Below are positions 43,368-53,080 of a stretch of DNA of 64,000 bases, one piece after another (positions within the stretch are counted from its first letter, which is position 1; each line of letters opens with the position of its first letter). The notes beneath the pieces were generated by a model. It worked only from the letters and a program-made list of their open reading frames with translations, was not told the DNA's origin and did not search any database. The translations under genes and the position numbers were made by a program. Source of the DNA: Streptomyces narbonensis (lineage in GTDB: Bacteria > Actinomycetota > Actinomycetes > Streptomycetales > Streptomycetaceae); the NCBI RefSeq assembly GCF_014649015.1, contig NZ_BMSF01000006.1, positions 124,001 through 188,000 on the forward strand, in the 5' to 3' direction.

Positions 43368-44426
43368 TCACGGCCGGATCCCCGCCCACAGCTCGCCGTA
43401 CGAGGGGAAGTCGCCGCCCGGGCCGCGCTGCCCGCCGGGGGCCGCGAGCAGCGCCCGGACGATCGCCCGGGTCACCAGGTCGGCGCCGGCCGCGAGGATC
43501 TCGTTCAGGGCGAGCGGACCCGGCTCCTCCGGAAGTTCCTTCCGTCCGGTGGCGAGGGCGAAGACGGTGTCCCCGTCGTTCATCAGATGCACCGGACGGA
43601 CGGCGCGCGCGATGCCGTCGTGCGCCGTGCCCGCGACCTTCTGCGCCTGCGCGCGCGTGAGCACCGCGTCCGTGGCGACGACGGCGAGCGTCGTGTTCAA
43701 CGGGGGAGGGGCGCTCGCCGCCCGCGCCTCCGCGAGCCGCCGGAGCGCCGCCTCGTGCACGGCCGCCGAAGGGAGGGCGGCCCTGCCGTCCTCGAACCAG
43801 CTCCCGTACGGGACGCCCGTCGCCGGATCGACGGCCGAGCCGACCGCGTTCACCACGACCAGCGCGCCGACCGTGATCCCCGACTCCAGGACCGTGCCGG
43901 CCGTCCCCACCCCGCCCCGCAGCCCACCGACGACGGCCCCGGTGCCCGCGCCGACCGCACCCGTCTCCACGCGCGCGTGGTCCCCGCCGGCGTCGGCCGC
44001 CGCCACCGCCTCCCGCCCCGTCGCCGCGTCCGGCCGGGCCGAGAAGTCGCCGCCGCGCCCCAGGTCGAAGACGCACGCGGCGGGCACGACCGGTACCACG
44101 TGGGACGGGTCGGGCCCCACCCGCACGCCCCGGTGGCGCTCCTCCAGCCAGGCCATCACCCCGGCCGCCGAGTCCAGTCCGTACGCGCTGCCGCCGGTCA
44201 GGACGACCGCGTCGATCCGCTGGACCACATTGCGCGGATCGAGCGCGTCCGTCTCCCGCGTGCCCGGCCCGCCGCCCCGCACGTCCACGGCGGCGACCAT
44301 CCCGCCCTCCGGAGCGAGCACGACCGTGGTCCCGCTCAGCGCCCCGGCCCCGGCCACGCGCGCGTGCCCCACGCGCACCCCGCTCACGTCGGTGATGCCG
44401 TCCGCGTCCTTCTCGGGCTGTGTCAT
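43368..44426 (-). CDS. P1 family (DmpA/S58-type) peptidase
   Basis: A 352-residue N-terminal nucleophile hydrolase. ITDVSGVRVGHARV is the typical start, then TTVVLAPEGG, VVLTGGSAYGLDSAAGVM, and a late NTTLAVVATDA, where the Thr or Ser after the internal cleavage site would be the nucleophile. Members cut peptides at D- or beta-amino residues, and some are aminopeptidases. It is followed by the DUF6227-like gene and preceded by the SDR gene, 26 bases away. Confidence 0.88.
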   Translation of the reverse strand: MTQPEKDADGITDVSGVRVGHARVAGAGALSGTTVVLAPEGGMVAAVDVRGGGPGTRETDALDPRNVVQRIDAVVLTGGSAYGLDSAAGVMAWLEERHRGVRVGPDPSHVVPVVPAACVFDLGRGGDFSARPDAATGREAVAAADAGGDHARVETGAVGAGTGAVVGGLRGGVGTAGTVLESGITVGALVVVNAVGSAVDPATGVPYGSWFEDGRAALPSAAVHEAALRRLAEARAASAPPPLNTTLAVVATDAVLTRAQAQKVAGTAHDGIARAVRPVHLMNDGDTVFALATGRKELPEEPGPLALNEILAAGADLVTRAIVRALLAAPGGQRGPGGDFPSYGELWAGIRP

Positions 44427-44452
44427 GTCCCCTGCCTACCACGCGGCTTGGC

Positions 44453-45238
44453 TCAGCGCTTGGGCCCGAGGTAGGTGCCGCCCGAGGCGTCGATGACGGT
44501 CCCGGTGATCCAGCGGCCGTCCTCGGAGGCGAGGAAGGCGACCGGGTCGGCGACGTCCTCCGGCTGCCCGACCCACGGCAGCGCCTGACCGCCGATCAGC
44601 ATGCCCTCCAGCTCGGGAACCGCCGCCATGGCAGCGGTGAGTTCGGCGGTCTGGGTCGGGCCGGGCGCGACCGTGTTGACGGTGATCCGGCGCTCCCCGA
44701 CCACGTTGGCGAGGGTGCGGGTGAAGGTCTCCATCGCCCCCTTCGTCATCGCGTACGCCAGCTCGTCGGCGAGGGCGATCCGGGTGACCGCCGAACCGAT
44801 GTTGATGATCCGGCCGCCGTCCCGCAGCACCGGCAGCAGCCCCTGCACGAGGAAGTACGGCGCCCGGACGTTGACCGCGAAGAGCCGGTCGAAGAGCTCC
44901 GGGGTCTCGTCCCGCAGGTGACCGCCCGAGCGGCTCGCGGCGGCGTTGTTGACGAGGACGTCGAGCACGGCCTCCCCGGCGTGGGCGGCGAACCCGGACC
45001 GTACGCCCTCGACGAGCGTGAGGACCCCGTCGTGCGTGGCCAGGTCGGCACCCACGGAGAAGGCCCGGCCGCCGTCGTGCACGATCAGGTCGACGGTCTC
45101 CCGCGCGGCGGCGGCGTCCTGCCCGTAGTGGACGGCGACGACCATCCCGTCGGCCGCGAGTCGCCGTGCGATGGCCCGCCCGATGCCGCGCGACGAACCG
45201 GTGACGAGAGCGGTACGGGTGGTGGGCTGCTGCTGCAT
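44453..45238 (-). CDS. Short-chain dehydrogenase/reductase
   Basis: A 261-residue SDR with the cofactor motif TGSSRGIGRAIA (residues 14-25), the structural VNNAA, catalytic S149 and Y162-x-x-x-K166 (YAMTK), and the PG motif APGPTQT. It would be an NAD(P)-dependent ketoreductase of unknown substrate. The ATG at 45238 has GAGGAG-type bases upstream (GGAGCCC). Longer in-frame frames to the right are chance extensions. Confidence 0.9.
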   Translation of the reverse strand: MQQQPTTRTALVTGSSRGIGRAIARRLAADGMVVAVHYGQDAAAARETVDLIVHDGGRAFSVGADLATHDGVLTLVEGVRSGFAAHAGEAVLDVLVNNAAASRSGGHLRDETPELFDRLFAVNVRAPYFLVQGLLPVLRDGGRIINIGSAVTRIALADELAYAMTKGAMETFTRTLANVVGERRITVNTVAPGPTQTAELTAAMAAVPELEGMLIGGQALPWVGQPEDVADPVAFLASEDGRWITGTVIDASGGTYLGPKR

Positions 45239-45438
45239 GACGGGCTCCTCGGGCTTGCTTCCGGTGCCGGCCGGGGCCGTTTCCCCGGGGCACGGAAGAA
45301 GACTCGCGCCGGCCACTGACGAGCCACTGACCGAACGCTGACCGCCGCTGACGGGGCGGCTTCCCGGTGTCGACGGGCCGCCCCGTACTCGCCCAGCGTC
45401 GGCGGCCGGCGCGTACGGGGCATCGGCGGCGGCCCGGC

Positions 45439-48158
45439 TCAGACGGTGGCGCGGTCCGTCGTCTCCGGCGTCCCCCGCAAGCCCGCCCTGCGGGCCGTTT
45501 CCGCCGCGTGGGCGCGGTCGGACTCGGCCGCGTCCCGGGCGCCCGCCGCCTCGTGGACGGCGGCGCGGCGGTGGAGCAGGTCCACGACGTCCTCGGCCAC
45601 GCCCAGGGAGCCGAACAGGGCCAGCGCCTCCGCGAGGAGGGGCAGCGGGTCGGGGGAGAGGGCCGCCAGGCCCTCCAGGGCCGTGGCCGTTCCCCAGCGG
45701 TCGCCGAGCGCCCGGAAGCCGGCCAGGGCCTCCGTCAGGAGCGCCTCGGCAGTGGCCCGGGCGTCGTCCCCGGTGCCGGTGCCGGTGCCGGTGCCGGTGC
45801 CGGTGGCGGTCGCGGTCGCGGTCGTCAGGAAGGCCCGGCCCACCAGGACCAGCGACCGGGACCAGGGGTCGTCGCCCATCGGCAGGCCCTCGACCGGGCC
45901 CACGGACGTCGACCACAGGAACGCCGTGTACGGCTGCCGGAGTGGAACCGTCCGCGCCGCCAGGAACCCCCGGGCGCGCTCGACGTGCGGGCCGTCGCGC
46001 AGCCCCGCCGCCAGCACGCACAGCGCGTACTCCTCGCCCAGCTCCGCCGTCGGCACCACCCGCTCCAGGAGCTCCGCGACCGGCGCGGCGACGCGGCCCC
46101 GGAGCCCGCGCAGCCACCAGTACGGGGTGAGCGCGGCCACCAGCCGCAGCCCGTCCTCCGGCGCGCCCCGCCGCAGAGCCGCCCGCAGGTTCGCGTCCTC
46201 GGCGTCCAGCCGGGCCAGCCACTCCAGCTGCGCGGCTCCGCGCAGTTCGGGGTCGGCGGTCTCCGCGAGCTCGCGGTAGTACGCGTGGTGGGCGGCGGCC
46301 GCCGGTCGGCGTCCGGCAGCTGCCCGGCGGCGTAGGCGCGGATCGTCTCCAGCATCCGGTAGCGGCCGTCCCGCGCCTCAAGGAGCGACTTCTCCACGAG
46401 GGAGGCCAGCGCGCCGCTCCCCGCGCCGCACACCCGGCTCACCGCCTCCGCCGTCGCGCCGCCGCGGAACACCGAGAAACGGGCCGCCAGTTCCCGCTCG
46501 CCGGGTTCGAGGAGCGACCAGCTCCACTCGACCACCGCCCGCAGGGTGCGGTGCCGCTGCGGCGCCGTGCGGTCCCCGCGCGACAGCAGCTCGAAGCGTT
46601 CGAGCCGCTCGCCGAGGCCGTCGGCCAGCTCGTCGACGGAGAGCGAGCGCAGCCGGGCCGCCGCGAGTTCGACGGCGAGCGGCAGCCCGTCGAGCCCCGC
46701 GCAGAGCTCCGCCACGCGCGCGTGGCCCGTGAATCCGGGCCGGACGGCCGCGGCCCGCCGCACGAACAGCTCCTCGGCCGCCTCGGACGTCAGCGCCCCG
46801 AGCGGCAGCAGCGACTCGCCGGTGATCCCGAGCGCTTCCCGGCTCGTCGTCAGGACCCTCAGCCGGGGACAGGCGGTGAGCAGGCGGCGTACGAGGACGG
46901 CCGTCTCGTCGACGACGTGCTCGCAGTTGTCCACGATCAGCAGCACGGGCCGCCCGGCAAGCGCCGTTTCGAGCCGCTCCGCGCCGCCGCCCCGCACGCC
47001 GAGCGCCGTCGCGAAGGCCTCGACGACCTCCCCGGAACCGGTCCGCCCGCCTCCCGACACCGCCCCCAGGTCCACGAAGCGCGCCTCGCCCGGCAGGGCC
47101 GTGCCCACCTCCAGGGCCAGCCGGGTCTTGCCCGCGCCCCCCGGCCCCACCACGGTCACCAGGCGGGCGACCGTCACCAACGAGGCCAGCCGCTCGCGTT
47201 CCCGCTCCCGCCCCACGAAGTCCGTCAGCGGCGCGGGCAACGCGGGAGCGGCCATGCCCGCCGGTGCAGGGCCCGCCTCTCCTCGGCCCGCCTCTCCTCG
47301 GACCGCCTCCCCTCGGACCGCCTCCCCGCCGCGCAGCAGCCCCAGGTGGACGGCGGACAGTTCCGGCGACGGATCGGCGCCCAACTCCTCCGCGAGTGCC
47401 GCCCGCACCTCCTCGTACACCGCGAGCGCCTCGGCCTGCCGTCCCGCCGCCCCCAGCGCCCGCATCTGGAGCCCGCGCAGCCTTTCGCGCAGCGGGTGCT
47501 CCCGGGCCGCAGCCTCCAACTCGCGTATCAGGGGGAGGAGGTCCCGGCCCGACCCGCCGGAAAGGTCCGAGCTTCCGGAACGGTCCGACCTGCCGGAGCC
47601 GCTCGACCGGTCCGACCAGCCGGAGCCGCCCGACGCGTCCGATGCCGGCTCCGCCGCCGCCAAGGCCTCCAGCGCGTCGAGCCGCAGCCCTTCGAGCCGG
47701 GCCGCCTGGGCCGCGGCGAAGGGCGCGTCCCGCACGTCGGAGAGCGCCGGCCCGCGCCACAGCCCGAGCGCCTCCCGCAGCAGCTCCGCGGCGTGTACGG
47801 GGTCGCCCGCCGCCCCGGCCCGGGCGCCCGCCCCGGCCAACGCCTCGAACCGCAGCGCGTCCACGTCCGCCGGCGCGGTCCCGAGGACCAGCCGGTACCC
47901 GGCGGGCGAGTGCTCCACCGTCACCCCCGGCGGCAGGACCCGGCGCAGCCGGGAGACCTGCGCCTGGAGCGCGCCCTGCGCACCGGCCGGCGGCTCGTCC
48001 CCGTACAGCCCGTCGACGAGCCGGTCCACGGGCACGGTCCGGCCCGCGTCGAGGAGGAGCCGGGCCAGCAGGGCGCGGACCTTGGGGCCGCCGGCGGCGG
48101 GTTCGGTGACGCCGGCGGGGTCGGACACCGCGAGCGGGCCGAGGAGGCGGAAGATCAT
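45439..48158 (-). pseudogene. AfsR/SARP-type regulator with a frameshift
   Basis: A large regulator of the AfsR/SARP plus NB-ARC ATPase plus TPR type, split by a frameshift at about 46291-46305. The first part from 48158 (MIFRLLGPLAV) has a SARP winged helix, a BTAD-type helical domain, then the ATPase with VVGPGGAGKTRLALEV and VLLIVDNCEH, ending IRAYAAGQLPDAD. The coding signal then jumps to another frame (HHAYYRELAETAD) and runs to 45439, with a late ATATATGTGTGTGTGTG stretch. The break is at a GC-rich run, CGGCGGCCGCCGCCC, with one base too few. It is either a real inactivating change or a sequencing error. If corrected, the protein would be about 906 residues. Confidence 0.8.
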
Positions 48159-48212
48159 GGACCGGATTGTCGCGCGGCGAAGGGCGGCGCCTCCAGGCGC
48201 ACGACTTCAGCT

Positions 48213-48268
48213 TCAGGCCTCAGAACTCAGGCCTCAGAACTCAGGCCTCAGAGCTCAGGCCTCAGCCC
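48213..48268. repeat. 14-base tandem repeats between the regulator and ltrA
   Basis: Four copies of TCAGGCCTCAGAAC (last copies AGAGC and AGCCC) start at 48213, 48227, 48241 and 48255, in the 140-base gap upstream of the AfsR-like start. Confidence 0.85.
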
Positions 48269-48298
48269 TGAACCCTCTCCGGCCCTTCTGCCCCGGCC

Positions 48299-49474
48299 TC
48301 AGGTGGGCGTTTCCCGGGAGGCCGGGTTCCGGGCGGTCAGGGTCACGCCGGTCGCGACCGTGGCCGCCGCGACGAGACCCGCGGCGAGGACCGCCCAGCG
48401 GCCCGCGAACGTACACAGCAGGATCGCCAGCGAAGACACGGGCAGCACGAGCTGCTGCGCGATGCCGACCTTGAAGTAGCGGGCGTGCAGCAGCCAGACG
48501 GAGATCAGGAAGACGGCCGACGGGATCGTCACGGCGGCGGACGCGGCGGTCGTGGAGATGTGGGCCTCGCCCACGGACTGTTCGACGGCGATCTCCAGGC
48601 CCGCGCCGACGGCGGCGGCCGAGGCGAAGATGACGTAGTGGCCGTAGCCCCACAGGAAGCCCTGGCGGCTGGAGGTCAGCCGGCTGTGGGCGGGCACGAC
48701 GAAGTAGATCCACCAGGCGGCGAAGACGAGGAGCAGGCCGCCGATGGCGATCGGCAGGAGCTCGCCGAGAGCGTCGTTCTCGGCGATGCCGGACTTCACG
48801 GCGACTGTCGCGGCGGCGACGGTCTCACCGAGCACGATGATGGTGAAGAGGCCGTACCGCTCCGCGATGTGGTGCGGGTGCCAGGTGCTGGGCGCGGCCT
48901 TCTCCGCGTACACGGGCACGGACAGCTCCGCCAGGACCATGACGAGGAAGATCCAGCCCCGGGCGGGCTCGGGAGCGAGGACGAGCGCGAGCCAGCCGAT
49001 CTGTACGGCGACGACCCCGCCCGCGTACCGCCGGCACATCGTCCGCTCGGCGGGGTCCGTGGCGTGGTGGGCGGCGCGCAGCCACTGGAAGGCGAGCGCG
49101 AGCCGCATGACCGCGTAGCCGATGTAGACGACGAGGAAGTCGTGGTCCTGGAAGGCCCGCGAGACGCCGGCGGCGAGGACGAGGACGCCGGCGATCTGGA
49201 CGAGCGTGACGACGCGGTAGAGGACGTCGTCGTTGTCGTAGGCCGAGGCGAACCAGGTGAAGTTCATCCACGCCCACCAGATGGCGAAGAAGATCATCGC
49301 GTAGTTGAGGATCCCCTCGCCGGTGTGGTTCTCGGCGACCGCGTGCACGAGCTCCGCGCCGGCCTGCGCGACGGCGACGACGAAGCACAGGTCGAAGAAG
49401 AGCTCCAGGGGGGTGGCGGCCCGGTGCGACTCCTCGCGGGAGCGGGCGGTGAGCGGGAGGAACGGTTGTGTCAT
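48299..49474 (-). CDS. ltrA: Low temperature requirement protein A (LtrA) family
   Basis: A 391-residue membrane protein with about 10 to 12 helices and the LtrA start ATPLELFFDLCFVVAVAQ. Other family pieces are WWAWMNFTWFASAYDNDD, HIAERYGLFTIIVLGE and a C-terminal half of membrane helices. LtrA was named from Listeria growth at low temperature; its molecular function remains unclear. It is a single gene with start MTQPFLPL at 49474. Confidence 0.88.
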   Translation of the reverse strand: MTQPFLPLTARSREESHRAATPLELFFDLCFVVAVAQAGAELVHAVAENHTGEGILNYAMIFFAIWWAWMNFTWFASAYDNDDVLYRVVTLVQIAGVLVLAAGVSRAFQDHDFLVVYIGYAVMRLALAFQWLRAAHHATDPAERTMCRRYAGGVVAVQIGWLALVLAPEPARGWIFLVMVLAELSVPVYAEKAAPSTWHPHHIAERYGLFTIIVLGETVAAATVAVKSGIAENDALGELLPIAIGGLLLVFAAWWIYFVVPAHSRLTSSRQGFLWGYGHYVIFASAAAVGAGLEIAVEQSVGEAHISTTAASAAVTIPSAVFLISVWLLHARYFKVGIAQQLVLPVSSLAILLCTFAGRWAVLAAGLVAAATVATGVTLTARNPASRETPT

Positions 49475-49610
49475 GCGTTCCAGAACAGCACAGCGCGGCG
49501 GGGCGCTCGCGGAGCCCTGCCGTCCGCCCCGGTCGTGGTGACGGGGACGGCGGATCCGTCACCGCCGTACGGGCATGGCGCTCCGTCAGGCGGCCCGGGC
49601 CGGCAGGAGC

Positions 49611-49637
49611 CGGCCCCGGCCCCGGCCCCGGCCCCGG
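49611..49637. repeat. GGCCCC tandem repeat upstream of narK
   Basis: About four to five copies of the six-base unit GGCCCC in the 399-base gap between ltrA and narK. The rest of the gap holds CGGTGCTCC repeats and the boxes described next. Confidence 0.75.
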
Positions 49638-49718
49638 CGACGACGACGGCGTCGGCCGGACCGCCGGCTGCCCTCCCGGTGCTCCCGGTGCTCCCGGTTC
49701 CTCCGGCCCTCCGCTGAC

Positions 49719-49777
49719 GGGACCTAGGCCCGCCGGAAGCGCCGACCTAGGCCCGTCCGTCCGGCGACCATCGGCAC
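49719..49777. promoter_or_regulatory. Three DevR/OsdR-like boxes upstream of narK
   Basis: GGGACCTAGGCCCG (49719-49732), CCGACCTAGGCCCG (49742-49755) and a weaker GCGACCATCGGCAC (49765-49778). The GACC starts are at 49721, 49744 and 49766, so they are spaced 23 and 22 bases apart on the same face of the helix. The two strong boxes are near-palindromic around CTAG. In S. coelicolor the response regulator OsdR (DevR) controls nitrate genes under low oxygen, so the position is sensible. Confidence 0.55.
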
Positions 49778-49873
49778 TCACCTGCTCTTGCGCCGGGCCG
49801 CAGCCTGGAAGGGCAAGGGAATTCGCAAGGAGATTCTGCGAAAGCCGATCAGGCGAAAAGGCAGGGAAGCGCC

Positions 49874-51355
49874 ATGAGTTCCGTAGTCCAGTCCCAGTCC
49901 CATCCCCATCCCCATCCCCAGGACCAGGACCAGCCCCGGGACCAGGACCAGGGCAGCAGAAGGGCGGGCGGGCCGGCTCCGTCGTACGACACGGAGCAGT
50001 ACCGCCCGGGGAAGCCGATCACCGACTGGGAGCCCGAGAACGAGCTCTTCTGGAAGTCGATCGGCAGGAAGGTCGCCGCCCGCAACCTCTGGATCGCGGT
50101 TCCCGCGCTGCTCGTGGCCTTCGTCGTCTGGCAGGTCTGGTCGGTCACCGCGACCAACCTCAAGGACGTCGGCTTCGGCTACTCCACCTCGCAGCTGTTC
50201 TGGCTGACGGCCATCCCCGGTCTGACCGGCGGCACGGCCCGGATCCTCTACACCTTCCTCGGGCCGATGGTCGGCCAGCGCCGCTTCACCGCGCTGTCGA
50301 CGGTCGTCCTGATCGTGCCGCTGATCTGGCTCGGCATCGCCATCCAGGACCCGACGACCCCGTACGGAGTGATGGTCGCCATCGCCGCCCTCTGCGGTAT
50401 CGGCGGCGCGAACTTCGCCTCCTCCCTCGCCAACATCGGCTTCTTCTTCCCCAAGGCGAAGAAGGGCAGCGCGACCGGCATCAACGGCGGCCTCGGCAAC
50501 CTCGGCGTCTCCGTCGTCCAGCTCCTGACGCCGATCGTCATCACCTGGTCGACCATCGCGATCGGCTCGGCCCAGCACAAGGCCGACGGCACCCCGGTCC
50601 ACCTGCAGAACGCCGCCTTCCTCTGGGTCCCGGTCCTGCTGATCCTGGCGGCCGTCGCCTGGTTCGGGCAGAACGACCTCAAGGTGGCCTCGACACCCTT
50701 CAGCCGGCAGAAGATCATCTTCAAGCGCAAGCACAACTGGCTGATGACCTGGCTGTACGTCGGCACCTTCGGCTCCTTCATCGGCTTCGCCGCCGCCCTG
50801 CCGATGCTGATCAAGACCACGTTCCCGGACTACTCCGTCGCCACCTACGCCTGGATGGGCCCGGCCGTCGGCGCGCTCGCCCGCTGGGGCGGCGGCTGGA
50901 TCGCCGACAAGTGGGGCGGGGCGCGAGTCACGATCCTGTCCTTCGTGGGCATGGCCGTCTCCATCGTCGGGGTGATCGAATTCCTCCCCTCGGGCAGTGA
51001 CGGCGGATCCTTCTACGGCTTCTTCTTCTGCTTCCTCGCCGCGTTCTTCTTCTCCGGAATCGGCAACGGCTCGACCTTCCGCCAGATCCCGGTCATCTTC
51101 CGCAGCACCCACCTCAAGGGCCTCACGGAAGGCACGCCGGAATACACGAAGGCGCTGAAGCAGGCGGAAATGGAGTCGGGTGCCGTCACCGGATTCACCT
51201 CGGCCGTCGCCGCCTATGGATTCTTCTTCATCCCGGCCCTCTTCGCCTCGGTGGCCGTGACCAGCGCGATGTGGGGATTCGTCGCCTTCTACGTCAGCTG
51301 CATGGTCGTGACCTGGTGGTTCTACGCCCGCAGGAGCGCCGAGGCACCCAGCTGA
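49874..51355 (+). CDS. narK: NarK-type nitrate/nitrite transporter
   Basis: A 493-residue MFS transporter of the NarK group. The N-terminal 60 residues are a His/Gln/Asp low-complexity head (HPHPHPQDQDQPRDQDQG). After it come TMs with the NNP-type motif GLTGGTARILYTFLGP, FFFPKAKKGSATGINGGLGN (helix 5 signature), and GAVTGFTSAVAAYGFFF near the end (helix 11 signature). It imports nitrate or exports nitrite. It is preceded by OsdR-like boxes and followed by a strong terminator. No nar operon is beside it, so the nearby molybdopterin enzyme may be its partner. Confidence 0.9.
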   Translation: MSSVVQSQSHPHPHPQDQDQPRDQDQGSRRAGGPAPSYDTEQYRPGKPITDWEPENELFWKSIGRKVAARNLWIAVPALLVAFVVWQVWSVTATNLKDVGFGYSTSQLFWLTAIPGLTGGTARILYTFLGPMVGQRRFTALSTVVLIVPLIWLGIAIQDPTTPYGVMVAIAALCGIGGANFASSLANIGFFFPKAKKGSATGINGGLGNLGVSVVQLLTPIVITWSTIAIGSAQHKADGTPVHLQNAAFLWVPVLLILAAVAWFGQNDLKVASTPFSRQKIIFKRKHNWLMTWLYVGTFGSFIGFAAALPMLIKTTFPDYSVATYAWMGPAVGALARWGGGWIADKWGGARVTILSFVGMAVSIVGVIEFLPSGSDGGSFYGFFFCFLAAFFFSGIGNGSTFRQIPVIFRSTHLKGLTEGTPEYTKALKQAEMESGAVTGFTSAVAAYGFFFIPALFASVAVTSAMWGFVAFYVSCMVVTWWFYARRSAEAPS

Positions 51356-51375
51356 GCATCCCGCCCCGTCCCCTC

Positions 51376-51407
51376 CCGGAAGGTCCCGCCACGGCGGGGC
51401 CTTCCGG
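51376..51407 (+). terminator. Hairpin after narK
   Basis: CCGGAAGGTCCCGCC (51376-51390) pairs with GGCGGGGCCTTCCGG (51393-51407) with one G-T pair; the loop is formed by opening the innermost pairs. It starts about 20 bases after the narK stop. Confidence 0.8.
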
Positions 51408-51419
51408 CATTCCGGGGAC

Positions 51420-51455
51420 AGGACCAAAGCCCGTCGAGCGGTGACCAATGCCGCC
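51420..51455. promoter_or_regulatory. Two DevR/OsdR-like boxes upstream of pflB
   Basis: AGGACCAAAGCCCG (51420-51433) and GGTGACCAATGCCG (51440-51453). The GACC starts are 51422 and 51443, spaced 21 bases. They share the GACC-N3-GCC core with the narK boxes. Confidence 0.5.
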
Positions 51456-51524
51456 ACGAATGATCGATCAAAAGGAGTGAAATGGAGGTGAGCAACGACG
51501 CGATCGAATGAATCGAAGAAGGCG

Positions 51525-52110
51525 GTGCGGGCAGTGACTGCGACCCCTGCTGAGGCAACGGTGACCGAGCGGGCCTGGAAGGGCTTCAAGGGCGGACTCT
51601 GGCGCGACGCCGTCGACGTCCGCGACTTCATCCAGCAGAACTACACCCCGTACGAGGGCGACGGCTCCTTCCTCGCCGGCCCCACCGAGCGGACCACCGC
51701 CGTGTGGAAGGCCGTCACGGACGAGTTCCCCGAGGAGCGCGCCAAGGGCGTCCACGACGTCTCGTACGACGTCCCCTCCACCATCACGTCCCATGCCCCC
51801 GGCTACATCGACCGCGACAAGGACCTGATCGTCGGCCTCCAGACCGACGCCCCGCTGAAGCGCGCGATCATGCCGAACGGCGGCTGGCGGATGGTCGCCG
51901 GCGCCCTGGAGACCTACGGCTACCCGGTCTCCCCGGACCCTCGAGAAGGTCTTCACCCAGTACCGCAAGACCCACAACGCCGGTGTCTTCGACGCGTACA
52001 CCCCCGAGATCCGCGCCGCCCGCAAGGCCGGCATCGTCCCCGGACTCCCCGACGCCTACGGCCGCGGCCGCATCATCGGCGACTACCGCCGTGTCGCGCT
52101 CTACCTCTGA
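51525..52110 (+). pseudogene. pflB: pflB remnant (pyruvate formate-lyase), frameshifted and truncated
   Basis: The first about 195 codons of a formate C-acetyltransferase. Recognisable parts are WKGFKGGLWRDAVDVRDFIQ, NYTPYEGDGSFL, DVPSTITSHAPGYIDRD and [13 protein letters not shown] frameshift occurs near 51942 (after PVSPDP); the rest is in another frame ([33 protein letters not shown]) and ends at 52110. The full enzyme has about 750 residues, so the glycyl radical and the active cysteines are missing. The coding sequence stops at the edge of a mobile element. Confidence 0.9.
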
Positions 52111-52159
52111 TCTTGGCCTGTGCTCCGCCTATCGGGGCGGGGGTGAAGGCCATCCTTGA

Positions 52160-52262
52160 CCCGGAGGCCCGGAGGCCCGGAGACCCGGAGACCCGGAGAC
52201 CCGGAGGCCCGGAGGCCCGGAGGCCCGGAGGCCCGGAGGCCCGGAGGCCCGGAGGCCCGGAA
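52160..52262. repeat. 8-base CCGGAGGC-type repeats inside the element
   Basis: About 12 copies of the eight-base unit CCGGAGGC or CCGGAGAC. They sit between the left-end hairpin and the TnpA fragment. Confidence 0.85.
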
Positions 52263-52296
52263 CGCCGGAGCGCTCTGTGTTCCGGGGTGGTGACCA

Positions 52297-52603
52297 GACG
52301 GGACGCTGCTGGTTTTCGACGTACTGCCTGATGCGGTAAGGGCTGCCCCGCCGCATGATCCTGCGAAGTAGGAGCCGGAACAGAAGTGGCCGCCCCACAG
52401 GTACCGGCGGACGTGGGTGTCGTACTCCCGGCCTGCGGGAGCTGACACCCTTGAGAGAGTTGACCAGCTTGGAGAGCTGGACTTTGGGCGGGTAGTACGT
52501 TCCACCGTCCGAGAGGGCGAGGGGCACGGTGACGCCCACGTCGATGCCGACCTCCGGCCCCTGGTGAGGCTCGGGCTTGACCTCCAGTGCCTGGACGCGG
52601 AGG
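52297..52603 (-). pseudogene. TnpB RuvC-I piece joined to TnpA C-terminal piece
   Basis: On the minus strand from about 52603, VQALEVKPEPHQGPEVGIDV and GVTVPLALSDGG match the first RuvC segment of TnpB (the Asp of GID is catalytic). The frame then continues directly into YYPPKVQLSKLVNSLKGVSS, a TnpA Y1 transposase segment. Two frameshifts later come REYDTHVRRYLWGGHF, SGSYFAGSCGG and RQYVENQQRP, which keeps the region of the catalytic tyrosine. The TnpA HUH motif is lost at the joint, so this is a dead product of recombination. Confidence 0.72.
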
Positions 52604-53080
52604 GCCCTGGACTGGCAGCACAAGACGACCACCCACATCGCCCGCACCTACGGCACCGTCGTGGTCGAAGCACTCACCATCACGAGCATGGTCAAGTCCG
52701 CCAAGGGAACCACCGAAGCACCAGGGAAGAACGTCGCCCAGAAATCCGGGCTGAACCGCTCCATCAGCGGGGAGGCATGGGGCCGGACGGTCACCATGCT
52801 GACGTACAAGACCGCCCGGCACGGCGGCACCCTGCACAAGGTTCCCGCCCCCGGCACGTCCCGGCGCTGCTCCGCCTGCGGCCGCACCACGCCCGGCAGC
52901 CGGGAGTCCCAGGCCGTGTTCGTGTGCAAGAACCCGGAATGCGGCTGGTCGGGCAACGCCGACCACAACGCGGCCCGGAACGTCTTGCACCTGTACCGGA
53001 TGGGCCTCGCGCTCATCCCGGCTGCCGGGAGGGCAGTCGTCAGGCGCGTCAAGCGCGTCAAGCCCGCTACCGCAAGGTAA
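52604..53080 (+). pseudogene. TnpB C-terminal remnant (RuvC-II/III and zinc finger)
   Basis: The plus-strand frame from about 52604 reads ALDWQHKTTTHIARTYGTVV, then VEALTITSMVKSA, the region of the second RuvC motif, and later CSACGRTTPGS and CKNPECGWSGNADHNAARNV, a zinc-finger type CxxC pair and the third RuvC Asp (DHNAARN). It ends at TAA 53078-53080. The N-terminal half is missing, and its RuvC-I piece is inverted nearby. It is therefore no longer an active guide-RNA nuclease, though its C-terminal part is well kept. Confidence 0.8.

Noticed and set aside
45825..46320. End of the long AfsR-like frame after residue about 610
   Set aside because: Composition changes to Arg/Thr/Trp-rich noise after LPDAD, while another frame keeps the family pattern, so it is read as a frameshift and not as a real C-terminus.
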